From Ancistrus triradiatus (taxonomy: Eukaryota > Chordata > Actinopteri > Siluriformes > Loricariidae), in the NCBI GenBank assembly GCA_025084515.1, contig JAJAGP010000339.1:62001-126000 (forward strand): a stretch of DNA of 64,000 bases, given 5' to 3'. The translations under genes and the position numbers were made by a program. The notes beneath the pieces are model-generated. The model worked only from the letters and a program-made list of their open reading frames with translations. It was not told the DNA's origin and searched no databases. This document shows, piece by piece, positions 22,915 through 36,000 of this stretch. Positions within the stretch are counted from its first letter, which is position 1; the number at the start of each line of letters is the position of its first letter.

Positions 22915-23004
22915 ATGGCTCACCAAGGAGTGTTGGACTGCATCGTGAACAACACGTCAGTCAAAAGCCTGCTCTGTGACCTGTACTGTGCCTTCAATGC
23001 CCAG
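22915..23004 (+). CDS. arhgap21: arhgap21 exon 1 (candidate alternative first coding exon, 30 codons)
   Basis: Reads MAHQGVLDC...CAFNAQ and ends in phase 0 at CAG|GT, which joins exon 2 (phase 0) without a break. The start chosen is 22915, because ACCATGG is a near-ideal Kozak context; the in-frame ATG at 22906 has a poor context, and TGA at 22897 closes the frame upstream. It does not resemble the mammalian N-terminus starting MATRRTG that I recall, so it may be an alternative promoter, a fish-specific start, or not an exon at all. The donor GT is the first unit of a (GT)14 microsatellite. Confidence 0.5.
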
Positions 23005-26000
23005 GTGTGTGTGTGTGTGTGTGTGTGTGTGTTTATGCACATTTATAACTGTATGCAGCTGCTATGTATAGACTTGTGTTTTTCAAGTGTTGACGTTGAA
23101 CCAGCATAACTGTGTCACATATAGCTGAAGCAAGCGTGTGAGTGTGTGTGCATACGTATGAGTTGATGCTATCTGTGCCATTCAAAGAGACTGCAGTGGT
23201 TCTGCAAAGAGTCGATTAGTGCTGAAACAGTGTGGGACTGTGGTAGCATAGCGGTTAAGGTACTGGACTATGGACCAAAAGGTCCAAATCCCACCTCTGT
23301 CAAGCTGCCACTGTTGGGTCCTTGAGCAAGGCTCTTAATCCACAATTTCTTGGATTGTAAGGTTGTGTCAACTGTAAGTTGCTCTGGATAAGGGCGTCTG
23401 CTAAATGCTGTAAATGTACATGTGGGACATCAAATGAATACAGCAAAGTATCACCTTTAAGGAATGCACTGGGGTCCAACTGATACAGTACTTGTAGAAC
23501 AGGAAACCGGATCAGATCGGATTGAATTTGACTAAATAGAAAATGTACACAGTTTGTTTCTTACGTCGAGTTTAAACAGAGACATGGATTTTGTTCTTTA
23601 GCTTTGTAGGGTCTTTAAAATGTTCTCTATATCTGCATGAATACGTATGATCTAAAACATCATATTTTCATACAATTCGTAAAGACAGATAAAAAGAGCT
23701 GACTTAAACAAACCGTACAAAAATATTATACTTGGTAATTTATTTATTTGGGAAAATAAATAACACTACAGTACTTTACTATACTACAGACCTGTGAGTG
23801 GCAAAAGTATACGAACGTCTATGATTAGCAATTCAGTTGACTGTGAAATTAGAGTCAGGCATTTTCAATCAACAGGTGGATAATCAATTGGACACACTTG
23901 TATTGTAAAAACAGGGATCTGTCATAGTCTGATCTTCACAACATCTGTTTGTGGAAGTGCATCATGGCATGAACAAAGGAGATTCTTGAAGACCTCAGAA
24001 AAAGAGTTGTTTGATGCTTGTCAGCCTGGCAGAAGTTGCAAATGCATCTTTAAATTGAGTTTGTACTCCCAACAATTCTCCAAACCTATTTTCAGGACCG
24101 ATCAACAGTTGCAGTCATTTCAGCACAAGGGGATCACATCAGATACTGAACTGAACACAGATGAACTGAATTTCCTTATGTAATATTGGATTGTTTTCCT
24201 TAATAAATAAATTGCCATGTATAATAGTTTTGTCATTTACCATTTAGTCATTTAGCATTTGTTTATTTCTGTTCTAATTAATTACTTCTAGGACTTGTGT
24301 TGAAATCTGACGATGATTTGGGTTAGGGTTAGGTCAGATGATCCTGACATGTTTATGTAGAAATATAGAAAATTCTAAAGGGTTTTCAGACTTTCAAGTG
24401 CCACTGTACCTGGTCTAGAATCGTACAAATTGCAGAGAAAGCGTTAGAGATTGTTGCAGATGTCAGAAAGTAAAAAGATAGACTGGAAGCGTTGCCTTTG
24501 ATTCTAAATCTTCTTTGATTACAGCCGAGTGGCAGCTCCAGAGTACTCCAGCAACGGGGAGTTCAACTAGGAGTATTTTAGCAACCAGAGCATTGAGAAT
24601 CTTTCCTCTCGGTGCAGTTTCTCAGAGAGTGCAGACTGGGAAATTAGTGGATTAGTGGCATTAGTGAATTGCTATGTGCAGATGATGGGGTTTTGTGCAG
24701 AGATTTTGAGGTTGGTGCAGACTCCAGATCTGGATACATGTTTTTATATTGTATTGATTTGTGGGTGGCACGTGGTGCAGTGGTTAGCCTGGTTGTCTAC
24801 CAGCTCCAGCGTCCCCGGTTTGATACCGACTACGAACTCTGCCTGTCCGGAGTTTGCATGCCCTCCCTGTTTCTCAGTGGGTGTACTCCTGGTACTTTGG
24901 TTTCCTCCAACATTCCAAAGACGTATATGTTACGTTAAGTGGTGTTTCTAAAGTACCGGTACCCTTAGTGTGTGTGTGTGTATGAGCATGTGAATGGATG
25001 GATTGGCGATGGATTGGCACCCTGTCTAGGTTTGTTCCTGCCTTGCATCCTTAAGCAGGTTAGAAAATGAATGAATGGATATGTATTTTAAATGACCTAA
25101 CTCTGTGAAATCAGACCTATCCAGTGAGTGTCAGTTGATCTAGGTCCATCACATCCAACATGTCTCCTATGCAGATGATAACAAGTAATATTTCAATAAG
25201 ACAGCAGTAATATTGTCATTCACACTGTGTATTACCATCTCCCTGTTTTAGTGTGGCCCAAAAACCTTTCAGTATCACTATGAATACAGTGTTTTCAAAT
25301 GTATTTGGATTAGTGTGGACATAGATTTCAAACTTTACAGCTACCTAGATAATTCAGCAGCTTAATGCTTATAATGTTTTGGCTGAAACTGAAATTAATA
25401 GATTATTGATAAAAGAACACTTATTACTTAACATCATCAAATGGCAATGCTGCTAGTCCATCTTTAGCACCTGGTGTGTTACAACTACAAATCTTGTGGT
25501 CAGAGCACTGATTGTTCTGTTCCACCTTCCAGATGAAAGAACATGTGCAAGATGCAGGTGCACTCACCAAGGGCTGGGTGCCTAAGTCTTTCTTTCTTCT
25601 TGTACAATTCTGCAATATTGAATGAAATGTGGATACAAAGGCTTCACTTAAAATTTCCCTTCCATTTCACAGATTTCATTTGTTAACATGAAGACTGTTT
25701 GCGAGCTTGGAGTCATACACGTGAAGCTGTGTGAAGCTGATGAAGCTGTGACAGCTGTGAATGTCTGAACAAATTGCAGTGTTCACAGTCTATATAGGCC
25801 TAAAGCCCCCTAATCCAACTTGAAAACACTCTGGTTACTGGCTTCTTTCATTTAGTTTCTGTTTGTAAACAGGAAGCAGAAGAGGCAGTGACCGAGGTGG
25901 AGGTGTGGCAAGAGTACAGTGCATCTTTGTTAGTAGTGCACTGATGATCATGGCTGTTTACAGCTCTTGTTTCACAAATGTTCATGGTATTTTGGTTAGT

Positions 26001-26812
26001 CTAAAAATGCCAGACAGAGGAAGCTGGTTGCAGCATGTTTAACCCTCATCTGTATGCCTGCTTTGCCCTCTTTTTCTTGCAGGGTCTTTGTGGATGCGTT
26101 GGGCCTGCTGTGATTGAAAGAGTGTAGCAACTGTTGTGAAATAGTGAATTCTGAATTTCTGCTTTTACATAACTTAACAAACGTAATGACTGAGCAGATG
26201 GGTTGAACTTCTACATTCTACAAATATACAAAGTGAGAGCCACTCTCTGGAACCGTCATGCAACATTTTTTTCCGTGGAAACAGGCTGGAACTAGATTTA
26301 AATCTAGACATGGATGCCTAGAACCCAGAATGTCTTCATTTTTTCCAATGGATTTCTGAAAGAATAGCACCTCTGCAGTCTACTGTGTGCCTCCATAATC
26401 AACTCCTGTTCTCTGTGGTGTGTGTGTGTGTGTGTGTGTGTGTTTGGGGGTGGAGGTGTAAGGGCAAGGAGGTCAAATTTATATATCATTGTGGGGACCA
26501 AATGTCCAAATATAGAATTTACCAAATGTATCACTGTGGGAACCATAAGATCTAACATTTTTACTTAGTGAGTACATTTTACTGGTCTCACAAGGGAAAT
26601 AGATTATTTACAAAAACTGAAACTTTCATTTCAACATCCAAAAGAACCAAAATATTGCTTTATGTGATTTAGGACACTGAGGCTAAGGTTAGGTGTTGGT
26701 GTAGAATTAATTAACTACAATAATATTATGTCATTGGAAAGTCCTCACAGAGACAGAAAGACAGCAGTGTCCGTCTGCGTCCATGTGTTTGCCTGTGCGT
26801 GCATGTGCATGG

Positions 26813-26845
<33 letters not shown>

Positions 26846-27001
26846 TGCGTGCAGAACACTCCCTGACACCTGAGGTATGTATAGCCTTGCAGAGGTGAAA
26901 GTGTTACATGGCTGATCTCACTCTCATTGGCTCATTTCCCTTAGTGGATCAGATGAACTGTGAGATGCTTATATGGGTAATGCTTGGAATCCTCCCTGCT
27001 T

Positions 27002-27042
<41 letters not shown>

Positions 27043-30000
27043 AGGTTCAGACTGCCTGTGTACATAGTTCTTAGCTGATGGTTACCTGATAGGAATGTGC
27101 CAATCATCAGTTTTGTGATAACCTCGTTATTCCACTCACATTGTTGTTGTTGTGGATACTTCCAAATGTCCTTACTACCATTGCATTTAGTTCAGCATGA
27201 GACTGCCTTTATAGAGAGAGATATTAAATATATATTTTGACTCATCATGAACAAAAAGTGAAAGAAGCTGCCTATGTTGACTGGTTTTATCCTTAGTTCA
27301 CTCAAAAACTGCTATATCCGATGTTATCTAAGATTAATCTGTTTGTAAAACAGCTAAGTGAATGTTTTCCTAGTTAAAATGTGGAAAAACAGGAACAAAT
27401 CTGAATACAGCACTGAAATGGGGGTAAATAATGCACTGCTCTCATGCACTACTTATTAGGCGAATGTGTGACACCTCTGTGCCCTGTCTGAAATCTCCAA
27501 TGAATGAATGACTTCACTGTACAGCTGGCTGATCACAGATGCTCTAAAATACTGGAGCTATTGTCCATCTCTCTGTACTTCTTGCTTTTTTGTGTGCAAA
27601 CTCTGAAACATATTTAATTTTAGCCTTACTGAAGATGGTCAAAATGATCAGCCTCGGTTTCAACTCTGAAAACACCCTTTGTGTGTGAGCTACAGTGCAG
27701 CCTTATGAAATATTCCAGCATCACCACCTGGTCGTGAGCACGCACTGGAAGATAGGCATCACACACTCGCCATTTTATGAGGAGCAAATTCAGATCCATA
27801 GAGTCAGAGGCAATGCAGAGTAGAATATACCATTATGCTTTTTTGGTTTTCTGGGTTTTAACTTGACATGTAAAATGACATGCGAGTCTCCTCGTCTTGG
27901 CTGTGGATTTTCACCAAAGGACAGGATATTAATAATTCATAGTGAAAATGTGGTGAAGCTCCTAATTACTGGGTTCACCCAGGGGATTCATGAAGGGGGG
28001 TCTGGGCAGTCTGAGGGGATTGAGGGCCTTTGTCTAGGGACTTTCAATGACATACACACATATCCAGCGTCATGCACAGACAATAAATAAGTCAATAAAG
28101 ATGTGTTTGAAATAATAGATGTGGTATTATAATGGAATAGCTGCCTAATGGATGTCTGGTAAGAATTCAAACTTTAGAGTGAGTTAGTTGTTGTTTACCA
28201 TTTGCCTGTTTTATGTCATATTTGAATTATATGAGGTATACAAGGTAGATGGAGGTTTCTGAGGGTATGTATGTCTACTTTCAGTATTTGAAATGCTCAT
28301 CTTGAAATGCACGAGATATTTAAATTCATTCAAGAATTTTACATGAGATGATTTAGGACAGTTTTGATCTAGGATAATTCTGTTTTGTGTCATCAGAAAT
28401 GTGAGATAGCACATAATAAAAATGCAAGGTTATTTGCTGAATCAAGTGAAGCCATCAGCCAAACAGCATTTCAAAAACGGTAAGTCACATGATGTTTGTG
28501 CTTGAATAGAAAATGTCTATGAACCAAAGAGGGCAATGTGTAGGTCATTTATGTCTTGGGGTGTAGTATCATTGTGGAAATGCTTAAGTGTCTCTCCAGT
28601 TACTATATAATTCTCTGACAGGCACAGAGGCTCCACTTTCTTCCCAACAACTAACAGACATGGATAGGAGAGAGAAAGTGAAAGAGACACCAAGAGAGAA
28701 AGTGAGGGGGGAGGAGAGATATTCTGTGTCAATTGAAGCTAATTTGATAACATTTATAAATAAGAAAGTTCTAAGTCATGCATAAGTTTTACCCATTCCA
28801 TGCTTTTGTGGACAGGTGCATCTGTATCATAAACTCATAAACTGTATCATATACTACAACCCCAAATTAGAAAAGTTGGGACAGTATGGAAAATGCAGAG
28901 TTTCGTACATCTACTTTGACTTTTATTTCATGGCAGACAGTATGAACCCAATATATTTCATGTTTTTTTCCTGGTCAACTTTGTTTAATTTTTTAATACA
29001 TCATCCATATATGGCTTCTGGACATGGTTATTTTGGACATGTATATCTTCTGTTTTCCACAGTAAATTTTTAAGCTGCAGTTGTGAATGTAACATATTGT
29101 AGTGCTTTGATAAAGGTTAGTCAAGGTAATCCCTTGCCCATGTGGTTAAATCAGCTACAGATGAATGATGGTTCTTGATGCAGTGCCACCTGAGGGATCA
29201 GACATCTTGAGTCTCCAGTTTAGGCCTGTGACCTTGCCCTTTGTGCAGTGAAATTAATCCAGATTAATTGGATTGTTTAATGATATTATGGCTTATAGAG
29301 AGAGAAATTTGGAAATCCATTCCAATCTTTCTTTGAGGAATGCTGTTTTTAAACGTCTCAGTAATTTTCTCATTTATTTGTTGACAAACTGGAGATCCTC
29401 GGTCCATCTTTGCTTCTCAAAGACTCAGTCTTTTGTATATACTGTTTTTTTTTAATAATTTCCAATCTGATAAAAGAGTTGTGATTTAAAAGACATTTTC
29501 CATAGATTATTGTAAATGGGACATTTATATTGTTGACTAGTTGTGGTTGCATGCCAACAAAACAAAGAGAGAGTGGCATTAAGTGCCTCTGTTGCCAACA
29601 TTTAGGTTTTGTTTGCTAGAGATAGGAGAGTGTAGAGTGTGGAAAGTAAGATTGAATGAGACAAAAGCAGGGTCACACTAAGTATAGGGATGGAAAGATG
29701 GTTGGACGAGTTTAAACAGAAGGGTGGGAGCGAATGAAAGAAAGTGCTTTCCCTCTGTTGCTGCGATATGCAGAATCTCTCTAGGTCTCTCTCTCCTTTT
29801 TGAAAGGAGGAATTCCTTTAACTCCCACAATAGCTGTCATTTCCATATGAAAGTGTCCTGTTGGCAGGACAGAGAGAGCTGCTTCACAAATGGAGTGCAC
29901 ACTTCACCCAGTTCGACTCTGTTTACACACTGCTGTCCAGGCTTACGAAACACTTAAATGACTCAAAAGTGTGCTATTGAAATGCTGAGATGGAGTTTGA

Positions 30001-33000
30001 AATATTACTGCGTGTGTCCACTCAATGGATTGGAATCGTGAGTTGTATAGAGCAAGGGAAGAGGAACAGAAGGCTGCAGAATCTCTGATGAAGAAAAATC
30101 CTCGCCAGAATATACGCAATGCAGGCAGACTGGGGGGAGGAGCCAGGGGCGGGGTTATGACCCGTCACGGTGGGAGGGTGGAGCTTTTACGACTTTGTAA
30201 CCATGGGAGACATACTGGACATGTACACACACAGCATGATCTAGAGAAGGGAAAGTATGTTGCTATGACAACAGCATTATGGCCAGTGGGAGGGTGTGCA
30301 GCATTATCAGAGAGAGGAAAGGGATTGGGGCAGTAAATAGATGGTGGAATATGAGTTATTGCTTAGGGCCAGTGNNNNNNNNNNNNNNNNNNNNNNNNNN
30401 NNNNNNNNNNNNNNNNNNNNNNNNNNNNNNNNNNNNNNNNNNNNNNNNNNNNNNNNNNNNNNNNNNNNNNNNNNTAAGGCGCATGAAATGAAACAAAACT
30501 CTTAAGTTCCCTCGGAAGCTCAGTTTGGTCTTTACCTGGCGCAGGGCGTCTTCTTGCTTCCTCCACTTCCGTACCATTGATTCGTTAATGTTGAATTCTC
30601 TCGCAGCTGCTCTATGTCCATGTTGTACTGCGTGACTGATAGCGTTGAGTTTGAAATCCGCTTCGAAAATGAAAGAATGAATGCACGTACCCTAATGCTG
30701 AAGCACAGATCATATTACTCCGCTATACTACGCACTACGATGGCCGCAAGCTTTGTAACTTACCAAGGCCGTGCTAAAACATTTTGACAGATTTATGAGC
30801 GCCGTGTACCATCTACAATCGGTTGTAGGTCAGAAGGCTCAACCAGAATTAATTCATACATTAGACGCACCGCATTTAAAGGTGCACTGTCGATTTTTGA
30901 GAAAGTTAAAGGATTTTAAGTGCGCCTTATGGTCCGAAAAATACGGTAAGTCATTGTGCATAAGGGTGTCTGCTAAATCAGTGAATGTGCATGTAAGTGT
31001 ATGGAAAACAAGATTTGAGATGTGCTATTAATACATACATGCACATCTTTGTGATAGCCATTTATCTCAGGATATAATAAAGATGCATGGATGGCTGCGA
31101 AGGCATTTTCTGTGCTGTTCAATTTCCAGTTATTCCATCGTATATTCCATACACAATGTCAAGTAGTATTGGCTTTTTAATTTTGATTTTACTGGCTGAA
31201 ACTTAACAAATGATGACTTGAAAATTTGGTTCATGCTAAAAATACATCAAAGACCATACAGTCACTTTTTTTCCGAGATTTTGGTCCATATTGACATGAT
31301 AACATCATGCAGTTGCTGCAGATTTGTCCGCTGTACATCTATACCATGACCAAAGTAGCTCTACTGAATTGAAATCTGGTGAGTGTGGAGGCCATTTGAG
31401 TACAGGGAGCTCATTGTCTTGTTCAGCAAACCAGTTTGAGATGATTTGAGCTTTGTGACATAGGGCATTATCCTGCTGGAAGTAGCCAGTGTAAGTAAAC
31501 TGGAAATAATCAGTTGAAGAGGTGTTCGTAATGAAGTGCTCGGTGAGTGTATGTTGGTTTTTGTACACTGGTATGGTAGTTATCAGGCTGTGATGCTGGT
31601 GAATGCTGATTTAATGCTGGTTAGTGATCTTGCTGGCAAAAGCTTGCTTGTTACATTTGTTAATTAGCCCAGTTTTGCTGGTTGTAGTGTTCAAAGAACA
31701 ACATGTCGTGGTCTTTACTGATTTTTTTAACAGGGTTATGCTTGTTACTTTCATAGGTTTGTACATTGATACAACAGTTAACTATGTTTGTAACTATTTG
31801 TTGCTATTAATGTGTTTACGGGTGTCTATGGGTGTCCTGTGGGTGGGTCAAGGTTGGTCTAGTAAAGAAGGCTGCAGTGAGTCATGGTGTTTTTTGTACA
31901 GCTGCTGTTGTCATGGCAGGAACTGTTGACATTTGGAAACCCATAATTTGTCTACTGGAAACGAGAGACGTTTCTCAGTACTCTGTGGAAAGAAATGATA
32001 CTCACTTTTACTTCAAAACAGACATTTTACTGACTAATTATTTGATTTAAGTGTCAGGTTGTAACAACCTATTCTAGCTGGATTGATTGTCCTGTTGCAT
32101 ATCCTGTATTTACATTTTGTTGGTGGCTAGCTTTCAAATGCCAGAGGTGTTCAGCAGTGAATGCCATGTCGCAGCCCATACTCGCCACACTGTTTTGCAT
32201 CACTTTAGCTTCAGTAGAGATGAGGTCATTGTTCTCCAAATTGTAAACCAGTTCAATTTAAAATTGATTTCTGAACCCTTTTAAAGTGTATAATCAGTTA
32301 GCACTTTCATACACGTCTTACAATCTGATAGGCTGTTTCGCAAATTGAGTTTTATTACCATCAGGTGTTGTTTCACTTAACATTACAGGAGTGCAGCACA
32401 CGGAAAGTGCTGGAACCCCTTGATATCAAGACCTCACTAATAATGTTGATTACATTTTTTCTTTAATACATCGTCCCTGACCGTGCTCATTCTAACTATC
32501 CAGTTTTGCTTTTTTCATCAGTGTAAGCAGAAGGATGGATACGATCAGAGTGAGATGTCTCCACTCACACCTCTGTCTCCGGAACCTGAGGATGAGGTCT
32601 TCTCCTGGCCTGGACCCAAAACCTTACGCCTATACCGAACCTCACAAGGCTTCGGCTTCACACTGCGCCACTTCATCGTCTACCCACCGCAGTCTGCCGT
32701 GCAATATTCATTCAAGGTCAGAAACAGCACATGCACTCAAACACTTTGAGTTATTGGAAAATCCTGTGTACTTACACTGTTGGCTTCAGAAATAATGCCA
32801 GTTTTGGTAAAATAGGTAAAATACAACCTCAAATCAGAAAAAAGCAGGGGCATGCAAATATTAAAAAAAATGAAGTGTTTCTTACTTTGTATTTTATTTT
32901 ATTTCAGATGGTATGAACCCAAAATCTTTCATGTTTTGTCTGGTCAACTTCATTTCATTGTTAATAAACATCCATTTTTGCATTTAAGGCCTGCTACACA

Positions 33001-36000
33001 TTCCCAAAAAGATAGGACGTTTTCCCAGTTTGTAATGTTGCCATTCCCTAAAGCACTTTAAAAGACATTTTGACACAGATGATACAAAGTGAGGACGTGT
33101 TTCATGTGTTATTTTGTCCCATTCATCCTGCAAATGTGCTTTAAGGAAACAGTAGAGGGTTGAGGGTTTCAAAATTTTCCATACATTCTGGTCTTTTCTC
33201 TTCTGTTCTGCAATTAATGCTGCCATCACAGAAGTATAAATTATCTTTGCCAAGGGGACACAAGCCCATACCATGTCGGAAACTGGCTTTTGGACTTGTT
33301 GCTGATAACAGTTTGGATGATCCTTTTCGTATTTGGTCCGGAGCCCTAACGTCGATTTTTATCCCAAAAAAATATTAGGAATACTGATTCGTCTGACCAC
33401 AATACGTTTCCAATGCACGATGGTCCATCTCAGATGCCTCCGATCCCAGATAAATCAACGCTGCTTCTGGATGATTAACATAAGGCTTTTTTTGCACAGT
33501 AAAATTTGAAGTGACATTTGTGAATTGTAGTACTTGGCAGGATTTTGCCAAAGTAATCTCTTGCCCATTTGGTTATATCAGCTATTGAAGAATGATAGTT
33601 CTTGATGTAGTGCCATCTGGGGGATCAGAGATCATGGGTGTTCAGTGTAGCTGTTATTGGCCACCCATCAGAAAAAGTGTTTTTTGTTGGTTTTGTTGTT
33701 GTTTTTATTTTTCCCCTTTTTTCTCCCAATTTGGGCTTCCATCCTTCCCAGACTCAGTCATGCACAAGCCCTATGCTGAGGGAGGAGGACCATAAGTCAG
33801 CAAGTTCCTATGCACATCTTGCAACTCTCTACACTCGGCACATCCAACTGCCATAGATACCGGAGCCTCTAACGTCCTACTGAGGCCATTGTTGCAGGAA
33901 GATGATACTTACTTATAGCCTTTGCTCTGTGTGTCTTCAGTACCTGGCCGAACAGAAGCTACATGGTGATGGGTTCATGAAATAGACTGCTGTGCCACCC
34001 AAGCACCTACCCCTTATGTTATGATTGTAGACAGGCTGTCAGTTAGTAAATAAGAATATCAGCTTTGTCACATTCATTTTCAGATATTAGCCTTCATTGT
34101 CAATAACAAGAACTGTGCATTTTACAAGCTGATTTTTCTACATGTTGTGTGACTGCAATGAACCAGTGTTGAACAAACTGTAAACAACATACGTGTAAAC
34201 ACAAACTTGGAAAACTAATAACATATAAGAATAATAATTTATGAATGTTAAAAAAAAAAAATAGTGCAAAATAACATACTGCATCATTATCTGAATCTGA
34301 ATGAATTTGATTAGAGAATAAACAGAAGAGCAGGCTGTACTGTACATAAAGGCAAACCTAGTGGGCATTCTGAAGGCATCTGCTTTTGAATTCTGTATGG
34401 AGTTATAGCTCATTGAGTCTATTGGCACCTGGGTTGCTTGACAACATATAAACACGTAATACCCTGAGACCCAGAGAATGCTTTAATGAGATAGTGCTCT
34501 CTCAGAGCTGGTAATTTTCATACTATTACTTTGAAAACTGATAAAAATCATTTTGTATTGATTTAAAAAAGGAATGCAACGTTTTGCATTTGATTATGGG
34601 ATTATTCGGTATAATATGGAATGTGTGGCAAGGCTGTGTTCAAGCCAATCCAGTAAATCATCCCAGAGGAAGTGTGTGCAGGAGGGTAGAAACTTAGAGG
34701 GTGGTTGAGATTACATCGTGTATGAGACTAGACTGAGCACACTAAGGAAATTAAGAATCTGAGATATGAGGGTGGGAGAATGTTTTAGATTTTTTCCCAC
34801 TGCATGTTCACAGAGGCCCTTGGGAAAATGCCTCACTTTGATCCTGTTGTGTTTACAATGACTAGAGTGAAGGTTTGAATAAAAAACTGAAATGAAAGGA
34901 ATGGGCTTGTCTGTTTGATTCCATTCAACCCGATTGTGTTATTGAAATAACTGTGGTATCGATGATTTCAATTTTTTCCCTTTCTTTCTTCCAGGATGAA
35001 GACAATGGAAGCCGAGGTGAGTTTCTCCCTGGCTGTCTTTGTGGAGCTTGAGAAAAAGAGAGAAAGGGATTACAGCTGTGGTCTTGGTTTATTATACAAC
35101 TGATAAAATATAGCCCAGTCAAGTCAGATTTATTTATGTAGTTCTTTTTTCAACACAGCATTGTCTCAAAGCAGCTTTACAATTGTTTAGGATCACAGTC
35201 TAGGGCAACAGTGGCAAGGAAAAACTCACTAAATGTTAAAAGGAAGAAACCATGGGAAGACGAAGACTCAAATAGGGGCTCAACCTCCTTGGGTAGCATA
35301 AATGATATGTGTAAGAATTAAACTAAGTTACCTAAATCAATAAGCTTATGTTTATTAGTTTATAGTAATAGTTTAAATAAACAGAAGCTAAAGATAAAAT
35401 GCAAAGAGAGAGCATATTTAAAGGAAATTTGATAAATGAAATAAATTATAATAATATATAAGCTATAACAATTTAAACATAATAGAATGTTCTTAAGACA
35501 ATATTAAAGTTGGTTATAAATAATGAAACCATAGAATACAGTTTTAGACAATATTATATAGAGTAAATACAATCATAAATATAATAATGTGGAGAATATG
35601 CATGAATATTGATATTATTTAGTCCAGTAAACGCAGAGTTCTCATGTCCTCAGCAGGTATGTTTTGTTGGCATATCATGCTCGGTCAACCAGAGGAGGGG
35701 AGGGGAAGTCACTCTGATGTGGTCTAAATCTATAGAGTCCATGCCTTCAGTGGGATAACATGCATGAAGGCTACACCTCTTTGTGTGGGACTGACAGACA
35801 CAGAGTCCACACCACCTTCATTATGAGTGATAGACACACGTACTGTGTTATGTTTGACAAGGACAGAGACGAGGCTTCCTTTATTAGTACTGACAGACAG
35901 ATTCCACGCCGCCATCAGTAGGATTTACACAGAATACATACCTCCATTTTGCTACTGACTGACTGAGGCCATGCGTCCATCACTAGTACTGACCAGACAA

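Noticed and set aside
25424..25615. Cys-containing minus-strand frame (CTCSFIWK...CSCN) as a zinc-finger fragment
   Set aside because: Cys spacing does not fit a known motif and there is no supporting neighbour or repeat copy.
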